This document shows positions 38,581 through 48,654 of a stretch of DNA of 57,936 bases, piece by piece. The notes under the pieces were generated by a model, which made no database searches, was not told the DNA's origin, and saw nothing but the letters and a program-made list of their open reading frames with translations. Numbering within the stretch: the stretch's first letter is position 1; the number at the start of each line of letters is the position of its first letter. Position numbers and translations under genes: made by a program. Origin of the DNA: Pseudonocardiales bacterium (GTDB lineage: Bacteria > Actinomycetota > Actinomycetes > Mycobacteriales > Pseudonocardiaceae); the NCBI GenBank assembly GCA_019247305.1, contig JAFAPC010000142.1, forward strand, positions 1 to 57,936, read 5' to 3'.

Positions 38581-41500
38581 TCATCGGAAGTCGCGGGAAG
38601 TTAAGCCTACCCGCATGTCCAGTGCCCTGGCGTGCTCGGCCAGCACGTTGATCACTCCCTCGGCGATCTGCAGCTGGCCGCGGAGCAGCAGCGCTGAGCA
38701 GGCTCGCACGATGGTGCGATACCGCACCCAGAAACCTGGTGAGCAGATCACGTTCACCATGCCGGTCTCATCCTCCAGATTGAGGAAGGTGATCCCACCC
38801 GCGGTGGCCGGACGCTGCCGGTGGGTCACCGCGCCGGCCACCAGCACTCGCTGCCCATCCTCCCGTTCCCGCAGCTCAGCGGCGGTCACCACGCCCAGGG
38901 CGGCTAGGTCGGTCCGGAGGAACTGAGTGGGGAAGCACTCCAGCGAGACCCCGGTGGCCCAGACGTCAGCCGCAGCGAGCTCGAGTGCGCTCATCCCGGG
39001 CAGCGGTGGGGCGCGGACCCCCACCGCAGTGCCGGGCAACCGGTCCGGCCGCTGCGTGGCCACCGCGCCGGCAGCCCACAGCGCCTGGCGGCGCCCGGGG
39101 ACAAACTGGTCGAACGCCCCCCCGGTGGCCAGCGCCTCGGCCTGGGCCGTGGTCAACCCCACCCGATACGTGACATCAGCGATGCCGCAGTAGCGGCCGT
39201 GGGTTTCCCGTTCCTCGACTATCCGGGTAGCCAGCGGCTGGCCCACCGTGCGCAGCATGGCCAGTCCCAGCCGCACCGCCTGCTGCGGCGCGCCCTCCGC
39301 GGCCGGTTCCAACCCGGCGTGCACTCCGCTGGCGTTGACGTCTGGGCCTCGGACAATGACGCGGTGCCGCCTTGCATCGGCGATCAGCGATTGCGGGGAG
39401 TAGAAGCCCATTGGTTGGGCTCGCAGCAGGGCGGCGCAGAACGCAGCCGGGTAGTAATGCTTGAACCAGGCACTGTAGTACACCAGCGAGGCGAAGCTGA
39501 TCGCGTGGCTTTCCGGGAAGCCGAAGTTGGCGAAGGCCAGCAGCTTGGCGTAGATCTTCTCGGCGAGCTCGCCGGTGATGCCATGACGGGCCATTCCGTC
39601 GAATAGCCGTCCGCGGAGGCGCTCCATCCGCTCGGTGGACCGTTTGGCGCCCATCGCGCGGCGCAGCTCGTCCGCCTCAGCGGCGGAGAAACCCGCGACG
39701 TCGATGGCCATCTGCATGAGTTGTTCCTGGAACAACGGGACACCCAGCGTCTTGCGCAGCGCGTTCGCCAGCCGTGGGTGGTCGTAGTCCCAGGCCTGCT
39801 GGCCGTTGCGGCGCCGGATGTAGGGATGCACCGACTCACCCTGGATCGGACCAGGGCGGATCAGCGCCACCTCGACCACCAGGTCATAAAAACAGCGCGG
39901 TTTCAGCCGGGGCAGGGTAGCCATCTGTGCGCGGGATTCCACCTGGAACACCCCGACCGAATCGGCCCGGGCGAGCATCGCGTAAACGGCCGGGTCGGTG
40001 GGCTGCAGATCGGACAGCTGCACCCGGTGCCGGTAGTGGCGGGCCACCAGATCGACCGCGTAGTGCAGCGCGGAGAGCATTCCGAGCCCGAGCAGATCAA
40101 ACTTGACCAGCCCAGCCGCCGCGCAGTCGTCCTTGTCCCACTGCACCACCGAGCGGTGATCCCGGCGGGCCCACTCCACCGGACAGACCTCGGCCACCGG
40201 ACGGGAACAGATCACCATGCCACCGGGGTGAATACCCAGGTGCCTGGGGAATCCCTCCAGCTCGGCGGCCAGCGCCAGCACCGGCTCCGGTATCTCGGTG
40301 AGACCTGCTTGCCGAGTCGAACCATCAGCACTCGCCTCGGCAGCCCGCGTCAGCGGTCCCCACCAGTCGATCTGTTTGCTCCAGGCGTTCTGGGTGCTAC
40401 TTGAGTAGCCCAGCGCCTTGGCCACCTCCCGCACCGCCGAGCGGGCCCGGTAGGTGATGACGTTGGCGACCTGGGCAGCGCAGTCGCGCCCGTAGGTGCC
40501 ATAGACATACTGGATGACCTCCTCGCGGCGGTCAGACTCGATGTCCAGGTCAATGTCGGGGTAGCCGTCCCGATCCGGAGCGAGAAACCGTTCGAAGAGC
40601 AGGTCCATCGCCACCGCGTCGACACTGGTGATACCCAGCGCGTAGCAGACTGCGGAGTTGGCCGCCGAGCCGCGACCCTGGCAAAAGATGCCGGCCCGGC
40701 GGCAAAACGCCACGATGTCGTGGACGATGAGAAAATAGCCGGGAAAGTTCTTCTCCTCGATGATGGCCAGTTCATGCTCGATCTGGTGGTAGGCACCGGG
40801 GCACTCGTCGTAGCTGCCGTAGCGGGTGGTCGCGCCGAGCCGGGAGAGCTCACGCAGCCAGCTGGCCTCAGTGTGGCCGCCGGGGACGACGAAGGGCGGC
40901 AGGTCCGGCGCCACCAGACGCAGGTCAAAGGAGCACTCCCGGCCCAGCGCGGCGGCCCGCTCAACCGACCCCGGCCAGCGGGCAAACTTCTCGGCCATCT
41001 CGGCGCCGGACCGAAGGTGCGCCGTTGCCGCGGCTGGCAGCCAGCCGTCCATCTCAGCCAAGCTGCGCCGGGCCCGGATCGCGGCCAGTGCGGTGGCCAG
41101 CCGATACCGGGAGGGGGTGGCGTAGTGTGCAGCGGTGGTGGCGACAGTATCCAGCCCATGCGCCGCGGCCAGCGCGGCAAGTTCGTCGTTGCGCTCGGTA
41201 TCGTCGGCCAGACCGTTGGCAGTGAGCTCGACGACCACGTGGTCCACGCCGAACAGCTCGGTCAACCGGCGTAGCTGCCTGGCTGCGGCAGCCGACCCTG
41301 CGCGCTGCAGCGCCGCCCGCACCGCTGCCTTGCGGCAACCGGTGAGCACCACCCAGTGCCCGCCCGCGGCGGCTGCTACCGCATCGAGGTCATAGACCGG
41401 CCGGCCTTTCTCCTTCCCGGCGAGCTGCGCATCACTGATCACCCGGGACAGCCTGCGGTAACCCTCAGGATCGCGGGCCAGCACGAGCAGGTGCTCACCC

Positions 41501-41760
41501 TCTGGGTCGGGTATGCCGTTCTGTGGTGCGGTGAGACCCAGCGTGAGCTCCGCCCCGAAGACGGTCTGGACGTCCTGCTCGCGGGCGGCCTCGGCAAAGC
41601 GCACCACCCCGTACATCCCGTCGTGGTCAGTGATCGCGATCGCGTTCAACCCCAGCCGGGCGGCCTCCTCGACCAGCTCCTCAGGGGGAGAGGCCCCGTC
41701 CAGGAAGCTGAAGTTGGAGTGGCAGTGCAGCTCGGCGTAAGGCGGGCTAGTGTCGAACAC
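38581..41760 (-). CDS. dnaE2: Error-prone DNA polymerase III alpha (ImuC)
   Basis: A 1059-residue C-family polymerase that extends past lesions with ImuA'/ImuB during SOS mutagenesis. The PHP domain starts [17 protein letters not shown]. The polymerase core includes [20 protein letters not shown] and [19 protein letters not shown], the catalytic Asp pair. The C-terminal OB domain is present. The only usable start is GTG 41760, inside a perfect SOS box. A -10 box TATTAT is 7 nt upstream and there is no ribosome-binding site, so the transcript is probably leaderless. Confidence 0.95.
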   Translation of the reverse strand: MFDTSPPYAELHCHSNFSFLDGASPPEELVEEAARLGLNAIAITDHDGMYGVVRFAEAAREQDVQTVFGAELTLGLTAPQNGIPDPEGEHLLVLARDPEGYRRLSRVISDAQLAGKEKGRPVYDLDAVAAAAGGHWVVLTGCRKAAVRAALQRAGSAAAARQLRRLTELFGVDHVVVELTANGLADDTERNDELAALAAAHGLDTVATTAAHYATPSRYRLATALAAIRARRSLAEMDGWLPAAATAHLRSGAEMAEKFARWPGSVERAAALGRECSFDLRLVAPDLPPFVVPGGHTEASWLRELSRLGATTRYGSYDECPGAYHQIEHELAIIEEKNFPGYFLIVHDIVAFCRRAGIFCQGRGSAANSAVCYALGITSVDAVAMDLLFERFLAPDRDGYPDIDLDIESDRREEVIQYVYGTYGRDCAAQVANVITYRARSAVREVAKALGYSSSTQNAWSKQIDWWGPLTRAAEASADGSTRQAGLTEIPEPVLALAAELEGFPRHLGIHPGGMVICSRPVAEVCPVEWARRDHRSVVQWDKDDCAAAGLVKFDLLGLGMLSALHYAVDLVARHYRHRVQLSDLQPTDPAVYAMLARADSVGVFQVESRAQMATLPRLKPRCFYDLVVEVALIRPGPIQGESVHPYIRRRNGQQAWDYDHPRLANALRKTLGVPLFQEQLMQMAIDVAGFSAAEADELRRAMGAKRSTERMERLRGRLFDGMARHGITGELAEKIYAKLLAFANFGFPESHAISFASLVYYSAWFKHYYPAAFCAALLRAQPMGFYSPQSLIADARRHRVIVRGPDVNASGVHAGLEPAAEGAPQQAVRLGLAMLRTVGQPLATRIVEERETHGRYCGIADVTYRVGLTTAQAEALATGGAFDQFVPGRRQALWAAGAVATQRPDRLPGTAVGVRAPPLPGMSALELAAADVWATGVSLECFPTQFLRTDLAALGVVTAAELREREDGQRVLVAGAVTHRQRPATAGGITFLNLEDETGMVNVICSPGFWVRYRTIVRACSALLLRGQLQIAEGVINVLAEHARALDMRVGLTSRDFR

Positions 41761-41768
41761 ATGTTCGA
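41753..41768 (-). promoter_or_regulatory. LexA SOS box overlapping the dnaE2 start
   Basis: TCGAACACATGTTCGA is a perfect actinobacterial SOS box (TCGAACnnnnGTTCGA). It covers the region between the TATTAT -10 box (minus strand, 41768-41773) and the GTG at 41760. Bound LexA would block the start site directly. The same 16 bases, reverse-complemented, form the imuA' box. Confidence 0.9.
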
Positions 41769-41807
41769 TAATAGCCGACTATGCCGGGTTTTGCGAGAGC
41801 TGCTTCT

Positions 41808-42094
41808 TCAGACCTCGGCAACCCGCTCCTGGAGATCAGGGGCGACGGCGAGGATGTCGTCGCGGTTCGAGGTAATTACCACTGCACGATGGTCACGAGC
41901 GACCAGAGCGACGTGGACATCCACGACGTCGGTGTGTCCGCATCCCCCCATCGCGAGCCCGATTCGTTTGGCCACTGCTGTCCCCAAGGGGATGGCATGA
42001 GCAGACCAGTCATCGCAGGCGCGGCCTGCTCTAGCGCGATGAGCGCCCCGGAATCCAAGGTGAACGTCTCCACCGGGTCCGTAGAGCTGCTCAC
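41808..42094 (-). pseudogene. PIN-domain toxin remnant with internal deletion and frameshift
   Basis: Two frames carry pieces of one PIN protein. The first, from a GTG at 42094, has TFTLDSGALIALEQA, the N-terminal Asp strand. The second resumes at AIPLGTAVAKRIGLAMGG and contains HTDVVDVHVALVARDHRAVVITSNRDDI, the C-terminal Asp residues. About 50 central residues, including the usual Glu helix, are missing. The frame changes near 41990-42020. Upstream DNA has a possible antitoxin tail (DEARDTTEVA) interrupted by a stop, so both genes appear dead. Confidence 0.6.
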
Positions 42095-42200
42095 GCGACC
42101 TCCGTGGTATCTCGGGCCTCGTCCGGCGAGCCGCGCCCTCCGGGCCGCTGCCATCGCCTGCGCTACCCACGCCTGGGCCGCCTCATCGGGCCGATCGTCC

Positions 42201-43076
42201 CTAGGGCTCCCCCTGCTCACCGCGCAGGAAACGCTCCAGTTCGGCGGCGAGCTCCTCGCCTGATGGAAGATCCGAGAAGTCAGACGGTGTGGTCACTCCG
42301 CTGTCGACCGCAGCCTCAAGATTTCGCACGAGAGCGCGGTATTCCTCACTGTTGGCGATAATTTCATCGATTTGCTTCAACACGCTGCCAGCTGCAGCAC
42401 GCAATGGCCCAGCGTCGAGCTCCAGCCCGGCCACGGCGGCCAGCGCATCGACGAGTGCGGCGGAGGCCGCCGGGTACGGGAGAGCGGCCAAGTAGTGGGG
42501 CACCCGCGCCCACACCCCGATGGCGGGGACATCCGCGGCAGCGAAACCCTCCTGCAGAGCCGTCTGGATCCCGGCCGGCATCTCGGCGGTGCCAGCGACC
42601 ACGCCCACCTGCGCCGCTAGCTCAGCCTCGGTAGCGATCGCCATCAGACTGATCGGGCGGGTGTGCGGGACAGGAGCGGCATAGGCACCGAGACTGACCA
42701 CTAACCGCACTCCCAGTTCCGTGGCCAGGCCCACGACAGCCCGGACAAAGGCATGCCACGCCATGTCGGGCTCGGGTCCCATCAAGACCAACACACTGCT
42801 CCCTGCGGTGTCCTGACCAGCCCGCAGCTGGATCTCGGGCCAGCTCAGGTGATCGACGACACCGTCGGAGATTCGTACAATCGGACGACGAGAGCGGAAA
42901 TCGATGAGCTCATCCGAGCTGAACGTGGCCAGCACTTCAGTCGGGATCGTGTCGAGAATATGGGCGACGGCCGCTTGGGCTCCCAACCCCGCGTCGACCC
43001 AGCTCTCCGTGGCGAGGAGCAGCACCGGCGACTCCAGCAAGCGGTGAGCGTGCAACTCGTAGAGAGATGACATCAT
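42201..43076 (-). CDS. PAC2 family protein (proteasome assembly chaperone-like)
   Basis: A 291-residue protein of the PAC2 family found in all proteasome-bearing actinobacteria. Conserved segments include LLLATESWVDAGLGAQAAVAHIL, SDELIDFRSRRPIVRISDG, VLVLMGPEPDMAW, VVSLGAYAAPVPHTRP and GVWARVPHYLAALPYPAAS. Its C-terminus is acidic and helical. The biochemical role in bacteria is unproven. It lies between imuB and the toxin remnant. ATG 43076 or the next ATG could be the start. Confidence 0.9.
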   Translation of the reverse strand: MMSSLYELHAHRLLESPVLLLATESWVDAGLGAQAAVAHILDTIPTEVLATFSSDELIDFRSRRPIVRISDGVVDHLSWPEIQLRAGQDTAGSSVLVLMGPEPDMAWHAFVRAVVGLATELGVRLVVSLGAYAAPVPHTRPISLMAIATEAELAAQVGVVAGTAEMPAGIQTALQEGFAAADVPAIGVWARVPHYLAALPYPAASAALVDALAAVAGLELDAGPLRAAAGSVLKQIDEIIANSEEYRALVRNLEAAVDSGVTTPSDFSDLPSGEELAAELERFLRGEQGEP

Positions 43077-43143
43077 CGGATCCTATGCCGACAACCTGCG
43101 CCACGAGCTGTGGAACAGCACCATGCGCGCAGTCGAGGAGAAT

Positions 43144-44598
43144 TTAGTCATAGATCCCTTCGACCCGCCAGTGGTCCGTCTCGCAGGTTAGCAATACCGC
43201 GAACGGCTCGGCGGCGGTGTGCCCAGTGGGGTCGGCATCGAGCACCGCCTGCAGGCGCGCGCAGCGCCGCCCGCCACCGGGTTCCCACCACCGCTCCTCA
43301 AGGAGCCAGGGCCCGGCCCAGCTCAGCACCTGGCGCGGCGGGTTCCCGTCCACCGCGATTCGGTACGGGACACCAGTGAGCTGTCCGCGCCCGCTCATCT
43401 CGACGGCGCATCCGGCATCATCAAGCACCTCGGCAGGCAGCGGGCGGCTGAGCGCCCGAGACGGGGACGGCGCGGGCAGCTGGCCCGGCCAGGGAAGGTC
43501 CACCTCGCGCGCTGGAGTCGGATCGTCTCCCCCGGGCACCAGGCGCACCCGGTCAGTGGGGTCACGGCCACCGCCGAGCACTCCGGTGAGTACCGCCTCG
43601 GGCCCCAGCATCCCCTGCACCCGGACTAGTGCCCGGCTGGCCCGCTCATCATCGTCCCCCGGCTCGCCCCACAGCCCGCGTTGCAGGGCCTGCCCACTGA
43701 TCACCTCCTCCGGGATCAGCCGCAGCTGCGTGATACCCGCGCTGGGGCGTGATCCGCGGGAGGTGAGCCAGCCGTCCAGCTGCCAGCGCACCCGGTCGGC
43801 GATGCCGGATGGGGTCAGCGGCCCGGCGCAGCGCCACACCCGGTGCAGCTCCTCGCCCGCCTCGGTGCGGGCGCTGATCCCAAGCCGGACGCAGGCCAGA
43901 CCGCGGGAGGCCAGTGCGGTGTTCAGCTGCTCGGCGCCTTCCCGGGAGGCGAAGGCCGCCGCATCGACCCGTTTCAGCGGTGGGTCGAGCCAGCGGGTGA
44001 CGGTGAGATCAACTGGCGGGTCGCGGCGGGCCAGCGGGCGCTCGTCGAGTCCCCGGGCAAGCCGGTGCGCCCGCACCCCGTCGAGGCCAAATCGGGAGGC
44101 GACGTCGTCGAGGGGCAGGGCAGCGAACGCGCCGAGGGTGCGCAGCCCCAGCCGATGCAGCAGATCCACCAGCGCGGCCCGATCAGCCGCACTCTGATCA
44201 CCCTTGGTGACAGCGGGCTGGCGTAGCTCGGTGATGCTCAGCGGGGCGAGAAACTCGACTGAGCCATCCGGTGGCACCAGGAGGCCACGATGCGCAGCCA
44301 GGGTCGCGGCGAACAGGCCGTCGGCGATGCCGATCTGGCAGCGCACCCCGACTTGGGCGGCGGCCACCTTGACGATCCGCTCGGCCACCGCTGGTTCGCT
44401 GCCGAAGTACCGGGTCGGGCCGCGGGCCGGCACCGCGACCAATCCGGGACGCACCACCTCCACACCGGGCGACTGGGCCTCGACCACGGCGACCACCGGC
44501 TCAAATACCCGGGTGTCCCGGTCCAGGTCGCCGGCAGCCGCCCCGGCCCCCACTGGCCAGTCCGGGCACCACACCACCACCACCCGGGTCGGCGCCAT
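43144..44598 (-). CDS. imuB: ImuB, catalytically inactive Y-family polymerase-like protein
   Basis: A 484-residue protein that tethers ImuA' and DnaE2 to the beta clamp in the mutasome. It has the Y-family fold (VVWCPDWPVGA at the start, ARGPTRYFGSEPAVAERI, then LGAFAALPLDDVASRFG helix-hairpin-helix) but lacks the acidic catalytic residues, as is normal for ImuB. The QLTGVPYRI and GPWLLEERWWEP C-terminal segments are typical. Its ATG shares a base with the imuA' TGA. Confidence 0.93.
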   Translation of the reverse strand: MAPTRVVVVWCPDWPVGAGAAAGDLDRDTRVFEPVVAVVEAQSPGVEVVRPGLVAVPARGPTRYFGSEPAVAERIVKVAAAQVGVRCQIGIADGLFAATLAAHRGLLVPPDGSVEFLAPLSITELRQPAVTKGDQSAADRAALVDLLHRLGLRTLGAFAALPLDDVASRFGLDGVRAHRLARGLDERPLARRDPPVDLTVTRWLDPPLKRVDAAAFASREGAEQLNTALASRGLACVRLGISARTEAGEELHRVWRCAGPLTPSGIADRVRWQLDGWLTSRGSRPSAGITQLRLIPEEVISGQALQRGLWGEPGDDDERASRALVRVQGMLGPEAVLTGVLGGGRDPTDRVRLVPGGDDPTPAREVDLPWPGQLPAPSPSRALSRPLPAEVLDDAGCAVEMSGRGQLTGVPYRIAVDGNPPRQVLSWAGPWLLEERWWEPGGGRRCARLQAVLDADPTGHTAAEPFAVLLTCETDHWRVEGIYD

Positions 44599-45305
44599 CA
44601 GCCCACCGCCCTGATTCCCGCCACCGCTGCGACCGGTGGAGTCAGGTCCGTACGCGCCTCCGCCACCGGGCCGCCGGGACCGGGCAGCAGCAAGCGGGCA
44701 GTGCGAGGCCGAGCTGCCGCACCGCGGCCGACTGCGCGCACCACGACCTCGCGGCTCCTTAGCCGCCCGTGTCCGGCTTCGGCACCGTGCCAGGTCTCGG
44801 CGCGGCAGTCCAGCACGACTTCCGCGCCCGGCCAGCGACCGAGTGAAAGCAATACCGATCCGCGCTGCCGGGCCCTAGCGGCCAGAGATCGCTGAGCGCC
44901 GGAGGGCAGCCGGTCCGCGCCGGCCAGCGCCACCAAACCCACCCCGTCGAGCAGTGCCGCGGCTACTGGCGCGGGATCCGACCCAGGTCGGGGAACCAGC
45001 ACCAGTCGCCGCAGCACCACCCCCGCCTCGGCTGCTGCCAGCACCCCCAGGTCACCGACGCCGACCACCGCAGCCCAGGCACCCTGCGCGGTAGCCGCGG
45101 ACAGCAACGCCAGCAGCAACGCCAGCGAGCCCTGCACCGCGATGACCGACCCGCGGCGCAGTCCACCGCCGGGCAGCAGCGATGCGAGGGGTCCGACCAC
45201 CGGAAACGGCGGCCGTCCCCCGGGGACGTCGAGCCGCTGCCCCAGCGTCGAGGCGGGAACAACCGGCACCCGCTGCAGCACCGACGCGATGCCCGCACTC
45301 ACCAT
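44598..45305 (-). CDS. imuA: ImuA' (RecA-like mutasome accessory protein)
   Basis: A 235-residue degenerate RecA-fold protein that works with ImuB and DnaE2. LDVPGGRPPFPVVGPLASLLPGGGLRRGSVIAVQG marks the family, and the Walker A loop is decayed (RGSVIAVQGS). VVGVGDLGVLAAAEAGVVLRRLVLVPRPG is also characteristic. GAGGAGG upstream supports ATG 45305. An SOS box lies 75 bp upstream, so the operon is DNA-damage inducible. Confidence 0.92.
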   Translation of the reverse strand: MVSAGIASVLQRVPVVPASTLGQRLDVPGGRPPFPVVGPLASLLPGGGLRRGSVIAVQGSLALLLALLSAATAQGAWAAVVGVGDLGVLAAAEAGVVLRRLVLVPRPGSDPAPVAAALLDGVGLVALAGADRLPSGAQRSLAARARQRGSVLLSLGRWPGAEVVLDCRAETWHGAEAGHGRLRSREVVVRAVGRGAAARPRTARLLLPGPGGPVAEARTDLTPPVAAVAGIRAVG

Positions 45306-45379
45306 TACGCAGCCTCCTCACGAGTGGATGCTGGCGCCACGCCGCACCCAGATTCGCTGCGGGGAAGGCAGCGCATGGA

Positions 45380-45395
45380 TCGAACATGTGTTCGA
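45380..45395 (-). promoter_or_regulatory. LexA SOS box of the imuA'-imuB operon
   Basis: TCGAACATGTGTTCGA is a perfect TCGAAC-N4-GTTCGA palindrome. It is 75 bp before imuA' and identical, on the other strand, to the dnaE2 box. Confidence 0.92.
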
Positions 45396-45638
45396 TTGCT
45401 AGTTAACTCCAGGAATCGGGCGCCGTCAAGGGCCGTCTCACGTCATGGCTGTTCCGCAGTGACATAACGTCACGGTCGACCTGTCGGTGCTCGCTGTCCT
45501 GCCGAGTCCCCGTGAGATAGCCCACATTACGATCTATTCGTAGGACAAGGTGTTTGTACTATGCCCGTGGTTCGCGCCACCTGGTAACCGGCTGCTGCCC
45601 GGCTTCGATCTGGGCTGGGTCCGCGCGGGCCAAAGACG
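45396..45638. other. Intergenic region between the imuA' promoter and the deacetylase gene
   Basis: About 240 bp, including an AT-richer segment 45510-45560. No gene is seen. A plus-strand promoter for the deacetylase probably lies here, but no clear box pair was found. Confidence 0.35.
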
Positions 45639-46457
45639 GTGGTGGGCGTGGTGGGCGCTGCCCTAGTGGGGTGTCAACTATGGGATCAGGCCGGTAGCCT
45701 CGGCGCGGTGATCAGACCGACGACAGCGCTAGGCGTAGCGGCGACCACAGCTGCGGTGGCCGGCTGGGCCGCTCCGGCGCTGCTCCGGGCCCGGGTGCTG
45801 CGCACCGCGATCTGTCCTAAGCTGGCCGGCATCGGCCAGCTGGGCCACATAGCGTTGACCTTCGACGACGGGCCCGACCCTGAGGGCACCCCCGCGGTGC
45901 TCGACGCGCTGGATCAACTCGGCTGGCGGGCCACCTTCTTCATGCTCGGGGCGCAGGTCACGCGGCATCCGGATGTGGCGGCGGCAGTAGTGGCCGCCGG
46001 GCATGAGGCGGCGGTGCACGGGTTCAGCCACCGCAACCACCTGACCCGCGGGCCAGCCGACGTGCACCGGGACGTGGCAGACGCCGCATCGGCGGTGCTG
46101 GGGGCGACTGGAGCGCGGCCGAACTGGTTTCGACCCCCCTATGGGGTGCTGACGCTGGCCTCGCTCCGTGCTGCCCGCCGCGTCGGGCTGCGGCCAGTGC
46201 TATGGACGGCATGGGGACGGGACTGGGAAGCCCACAATCCAGCCCGAGTGGCTGATACCGTGGCCAGCCACCTCAGGCCGGGCGGCACGGTGCTGCTGCA
46301 CGATTCGGACTGCACCGCCCGGGTGACCGATAGTTGGCGGAGCACTGTGCAGGCGCTACCCCGGCTGGCTGCGCTCGTCGATCAGTGGGGCTGCACCGTC
46401 GGTCCGCTGCGCGATCACCTCGCCCGTAGGCCCAGCCCCACAGACCCAGCCCCATAG
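45639..46457 (+). CDS. Polysaccharide deacetylase (NodB family, carbohydrate esterase 4)
   Basis: A 272-residue membrane-anchored deacetylase. The NodB motifs are complete: TFDDGPDP (motif 1), HGFSHRNH (motif 2, metal His pair), RPPYG (motif 3), a Trp motif in WTAWGRDWE and LLHDSD (motif 5). One or two hydrophobic segments precede it. The start is uncertain: GTG 45639 gives an extra 23 residues over GTG 45708, and neither has a strong ribosome-binding site. The substrate is probably an N-acetylated wall glycan. Confidence 0.88.
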   Translation: MVGVVGAALVGCQLWDQAGSLGAVIRPTTALGVAATTAAVAGWAAPALLRARVLRTAICPKLAGIGQLGHIALTFDDGPDPEGTPAVLDALDQLGWRATFFMLGAQVTRHPDVAAAVVAAGHEAAVHGFSHRNHLTRGPADVHRDVADAASAVLGATGARPNWFRPPYGVLTLASLRAARRVGLRPVLWTAWGRDWEAHNPARVADTVASHLRPGGTVLLHDSDCTARVTDSWRSTVQALPRLAALVDQWGCTVGPLRDHLARRPSPTDPAP

Positions 46458-46464
46458 GCCCAGC

Positions 46465-47592
46465 TCAGGCCGGTCGTGAGTCCTGGCCAGGAACGGCGTG
46501 CTGAGCGCGTTGCGCAAGCAAGGCCAACACGACCGAGGCCGTATCCGGGGTGCGCACGACGTGACTGGGATCGCCCCGGCGCAGCGCCTGCTGGCGTATC
46601 ACGGCGATCAATTCGGCCTCGTTTTGCGGCCACGGCGCCAGCCCGGCTTCGGCGAGGACTTCGGAGTTAGCTATTCCGTGCCCGGGGATCGGGCGGTAGG
46701 TCACCGCGGGCAGTCCGACGGTCAAGGCCTCGGTCAGGGACAGACCGCCCGCGTTGTGCACCAGTACGTCGGCGGCTGCCATCAGCTCCGGGACGTCCTC
46801 ACGCCAGCCCAGGGCAACCACCCCGGGCTGGGTCGACAACTGTTTGCGGAGCCGATTATTGCGCCCGCAGAGCACCACCACCTCCGCGACACCGGACGAG
46901 CTGAGCGTCCGGACCACGTGGGGCACATCACCCATCCCAAGCGATCCCGCCGCCAGGAGCACCACCAAGCCGTCCGGGGACAGCCCCAACTCAGCCCGCA
47001 ACCGATGCCGGTGAGCGGAGCCGGGCTGATGGGCGAACCGGGCTGATACCAGCCCGCCGACTGCCCGCATGGGTGTGCGGTACACCAGGTGTCCCATCCG
47101 CGCCGTGGCCTCGGTCACCGTCAGATGGTGATCAACGGCAGGATGCACCCACAACCGGTGCACCGCCGGGTCGGTGAGGAAGGTCACCAGCGTCGCATCC
47201 ACCATCCCAGCTTCCTTGAGCTGGCCCAGCGTCTGGCTCGCCAACATGTACGTGGACACCACAACGTCATGATCACCAACCCAGTGCAGCACGTGACGCT
47301 GCGCCATGCGGCACAGCCCGAGGGCAACCCGCTGCACCCAGCCAGCGTGCTCCAGGTGGGCGAACATCCAGTCGAAAAATGCCGGCGCATACCCGACGCT
47401 CAACCGGTAGCCATCCCGCAGCACGTACCGCGCTATCCGCGGCAGTGCATCCAGGTAGTCGCGGCGATCCGTCGCGACGTCCAACTTGGCAAGCCGACTG
47501 ATCAGCTCATCGGCAGCACCGTCGTGACCCGCGCCGACACTGCCCGAGATGACCAGCACCCGTGCTGCTGTGCCCCCTGCCCGTCTACTCAT
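46465..47592 (-). CDS. MGDG-synthase-like glycosyltransferase (GT28 family)
   Basis: A 375-residue GT-B enzyme. The N-terminal MGDG_synth motif VISGSVGAGHDGAADEL (glycine loop) is at residues 14-30. The C-terminal half carries the UDP-sugar site VALGWREDVPELMAAADVLVHNAGGLSLTEALTVGLPAVTY. Family members add sugars to diacylglycerol or act like MurG. It is convergent with the deacetylase gene (7 bp apart). TAGGAACC precedes the ATG. The acceptor is unknown. Confidence 0.85.
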   Translation of the reverse strand: MSRRAGGTAARVLVISGSVGAGHDGAADELISRLAKLDVATDRRDYLDALPRIARYVLRDGYRLSVGYAPAFFDWMFAHLEHAGWVQRVALGLCRMAQRHVLHWVGDHDVVVSTYMLASQTLGQLKEAGMVDATLVTFLTDPAVHRLWVHPAVDHHLTVTEATARMGHLVYRTPMRAVGGLVSARFAHQPGSAHRHRLRAELGLSPDGLVVLLAAGSLGMGDVPHVVRTLSSSGVAEVVVLCGRNNRLRKQLSTQPGVVALGWREDVPELMAAADVLVHNAGGLSLTEALTVGLPAVTYRPIPGHGIANSEVLAEAGLAPWPQNEAELIAVIRQQALRRGDPSHVVRTPDTASVVLALLAQRAQHAVPGQDSRPA

Positions 47593-47751
47593 TGGTTCCT
47601 ACCTATCCCACGCGCCGCCTGGCCCTGTCCGGACTGTCTCCTACAGCGTGTAAGAGACTAGCGGACGTTGCGTGGGGTGACGATCCCCCCTAAACGTCAC
47701 ACGGAGAGTAATGTCAGCGGGGGTAAGCTGAGCGGGCAGCTGAGCTACCTC

Positions 47752-48654
47752 TCAGTTCGGCCACAACCAGTAAATGAGCTGGTAGAACGCGATCGTGGCC
47801 TGTACCGCAGCGATCGTGGTGGCCACTCCCAGGGCCAGCACGCTGCTAGGTACCAAGGGCTCAGGCCGGGGCGGATCTGAGTGCAACGCGGCGACCCGAG
47901 CGGACACCCCGCATCCGACGAAGAGCAGCGCAGCCGGCCGCAGCCGTCGGCCACCAGCGGCCCCGCTGGCCAACGCCGCCTTGGTCAGCGCTCGAGCAAC
48001 CAGCTCTCGGCTGCCGGTCACCGCTGCGGCCTGCTCATCGGCACTGCGTTCGACGAGGAAAGCCACCGCCTCCCGCACCGGGATCAGCACCGGATTGACC
48101 GCGGCGCAGACCTCGGTTGCGGCCCGAAGCCGATGGTGGCGGCTGCGCAGGTGCGCCCGCTCATGAGCCAGCACAACCCGTCGCTCATCGCCATTCAACA
48201 CTGACAACAGGCCACGAGTGACCAGGATCCGGCCTGGACGGCCCGGCACGGCGAAGGCGTGCGGAGCGGCTAACGCCACCACGGCCAGCTCACCGGTCCC
48301 GCATGAGCTGCACACCGCCCGCAGCTCCCGGGTGGTGGCCCGGCGGGCCCGCAACACCCTGGCCACCCGGACTGTGCCAGAGATCAGCAGAACCAGCGCG
48401 GTGACCCCGATCAGCTTCGGCACCGGATCCTGCAGCTGCACTCCGCGCTCCAGGGCTTCATCAGCGACCAGTGAGGTGCAGCCCAACAGGGTAGCCGACA
48501 ACAAGACCAGACCCCAGGTCGCTGCCGCGGCGCACAGCATGGCGGCAACCACGAACGCGGCGGCGCGCGTCGGTGCGGTCCGGGCGACGACGATCCGGCT
48601 TATCGCGGCCAACAGCAGCGACAGTGCCGCCGGCACATACACGCTGATCGTCAT
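47752..48654 (-). CDS. M56/BlaR1-like membrane metallopeptidase
   Basis: A 300-residue integral membrane protease with about four membrane spans and a central zinc site, VVLAHERAHLRSRHH (HExxH at H-E-R-A-H). A distal ligand is likely in VERSADEQAAAV. It lacks the extracellular beta-lactam sensor domain of true BlaR1. It overlaps the BlaI-family regulator upstream by 4 bp. The usual model is that the protease triggers release of that repressor. Confidence 0.9.
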   Translation of the reverse strand: MTISVYVPAALSLLLAAISRIVVARTAPTRAAAFVVAAMLCAAAATWGLVLLSATLLGCTSLVADEALERGVQLQDPVPKLIGVTALVLLISGTVRVARVLRARRATTRELRAVCSSCGTGELAVVALAAPHAFAVPGRPGRILVTRGLLSVLNGDERRVVLAHERAHLRSRHHRLRAATEVCAAVNPVLIPVREAVAFLVERSADEQAAAVTGSRELVARALTKAALASGAAGGRRLRPAALLFVGCGVSARVAALHSDPPRPEPLVPSSVLALGVATTIAAVQATIAFYQLIYWLWPN

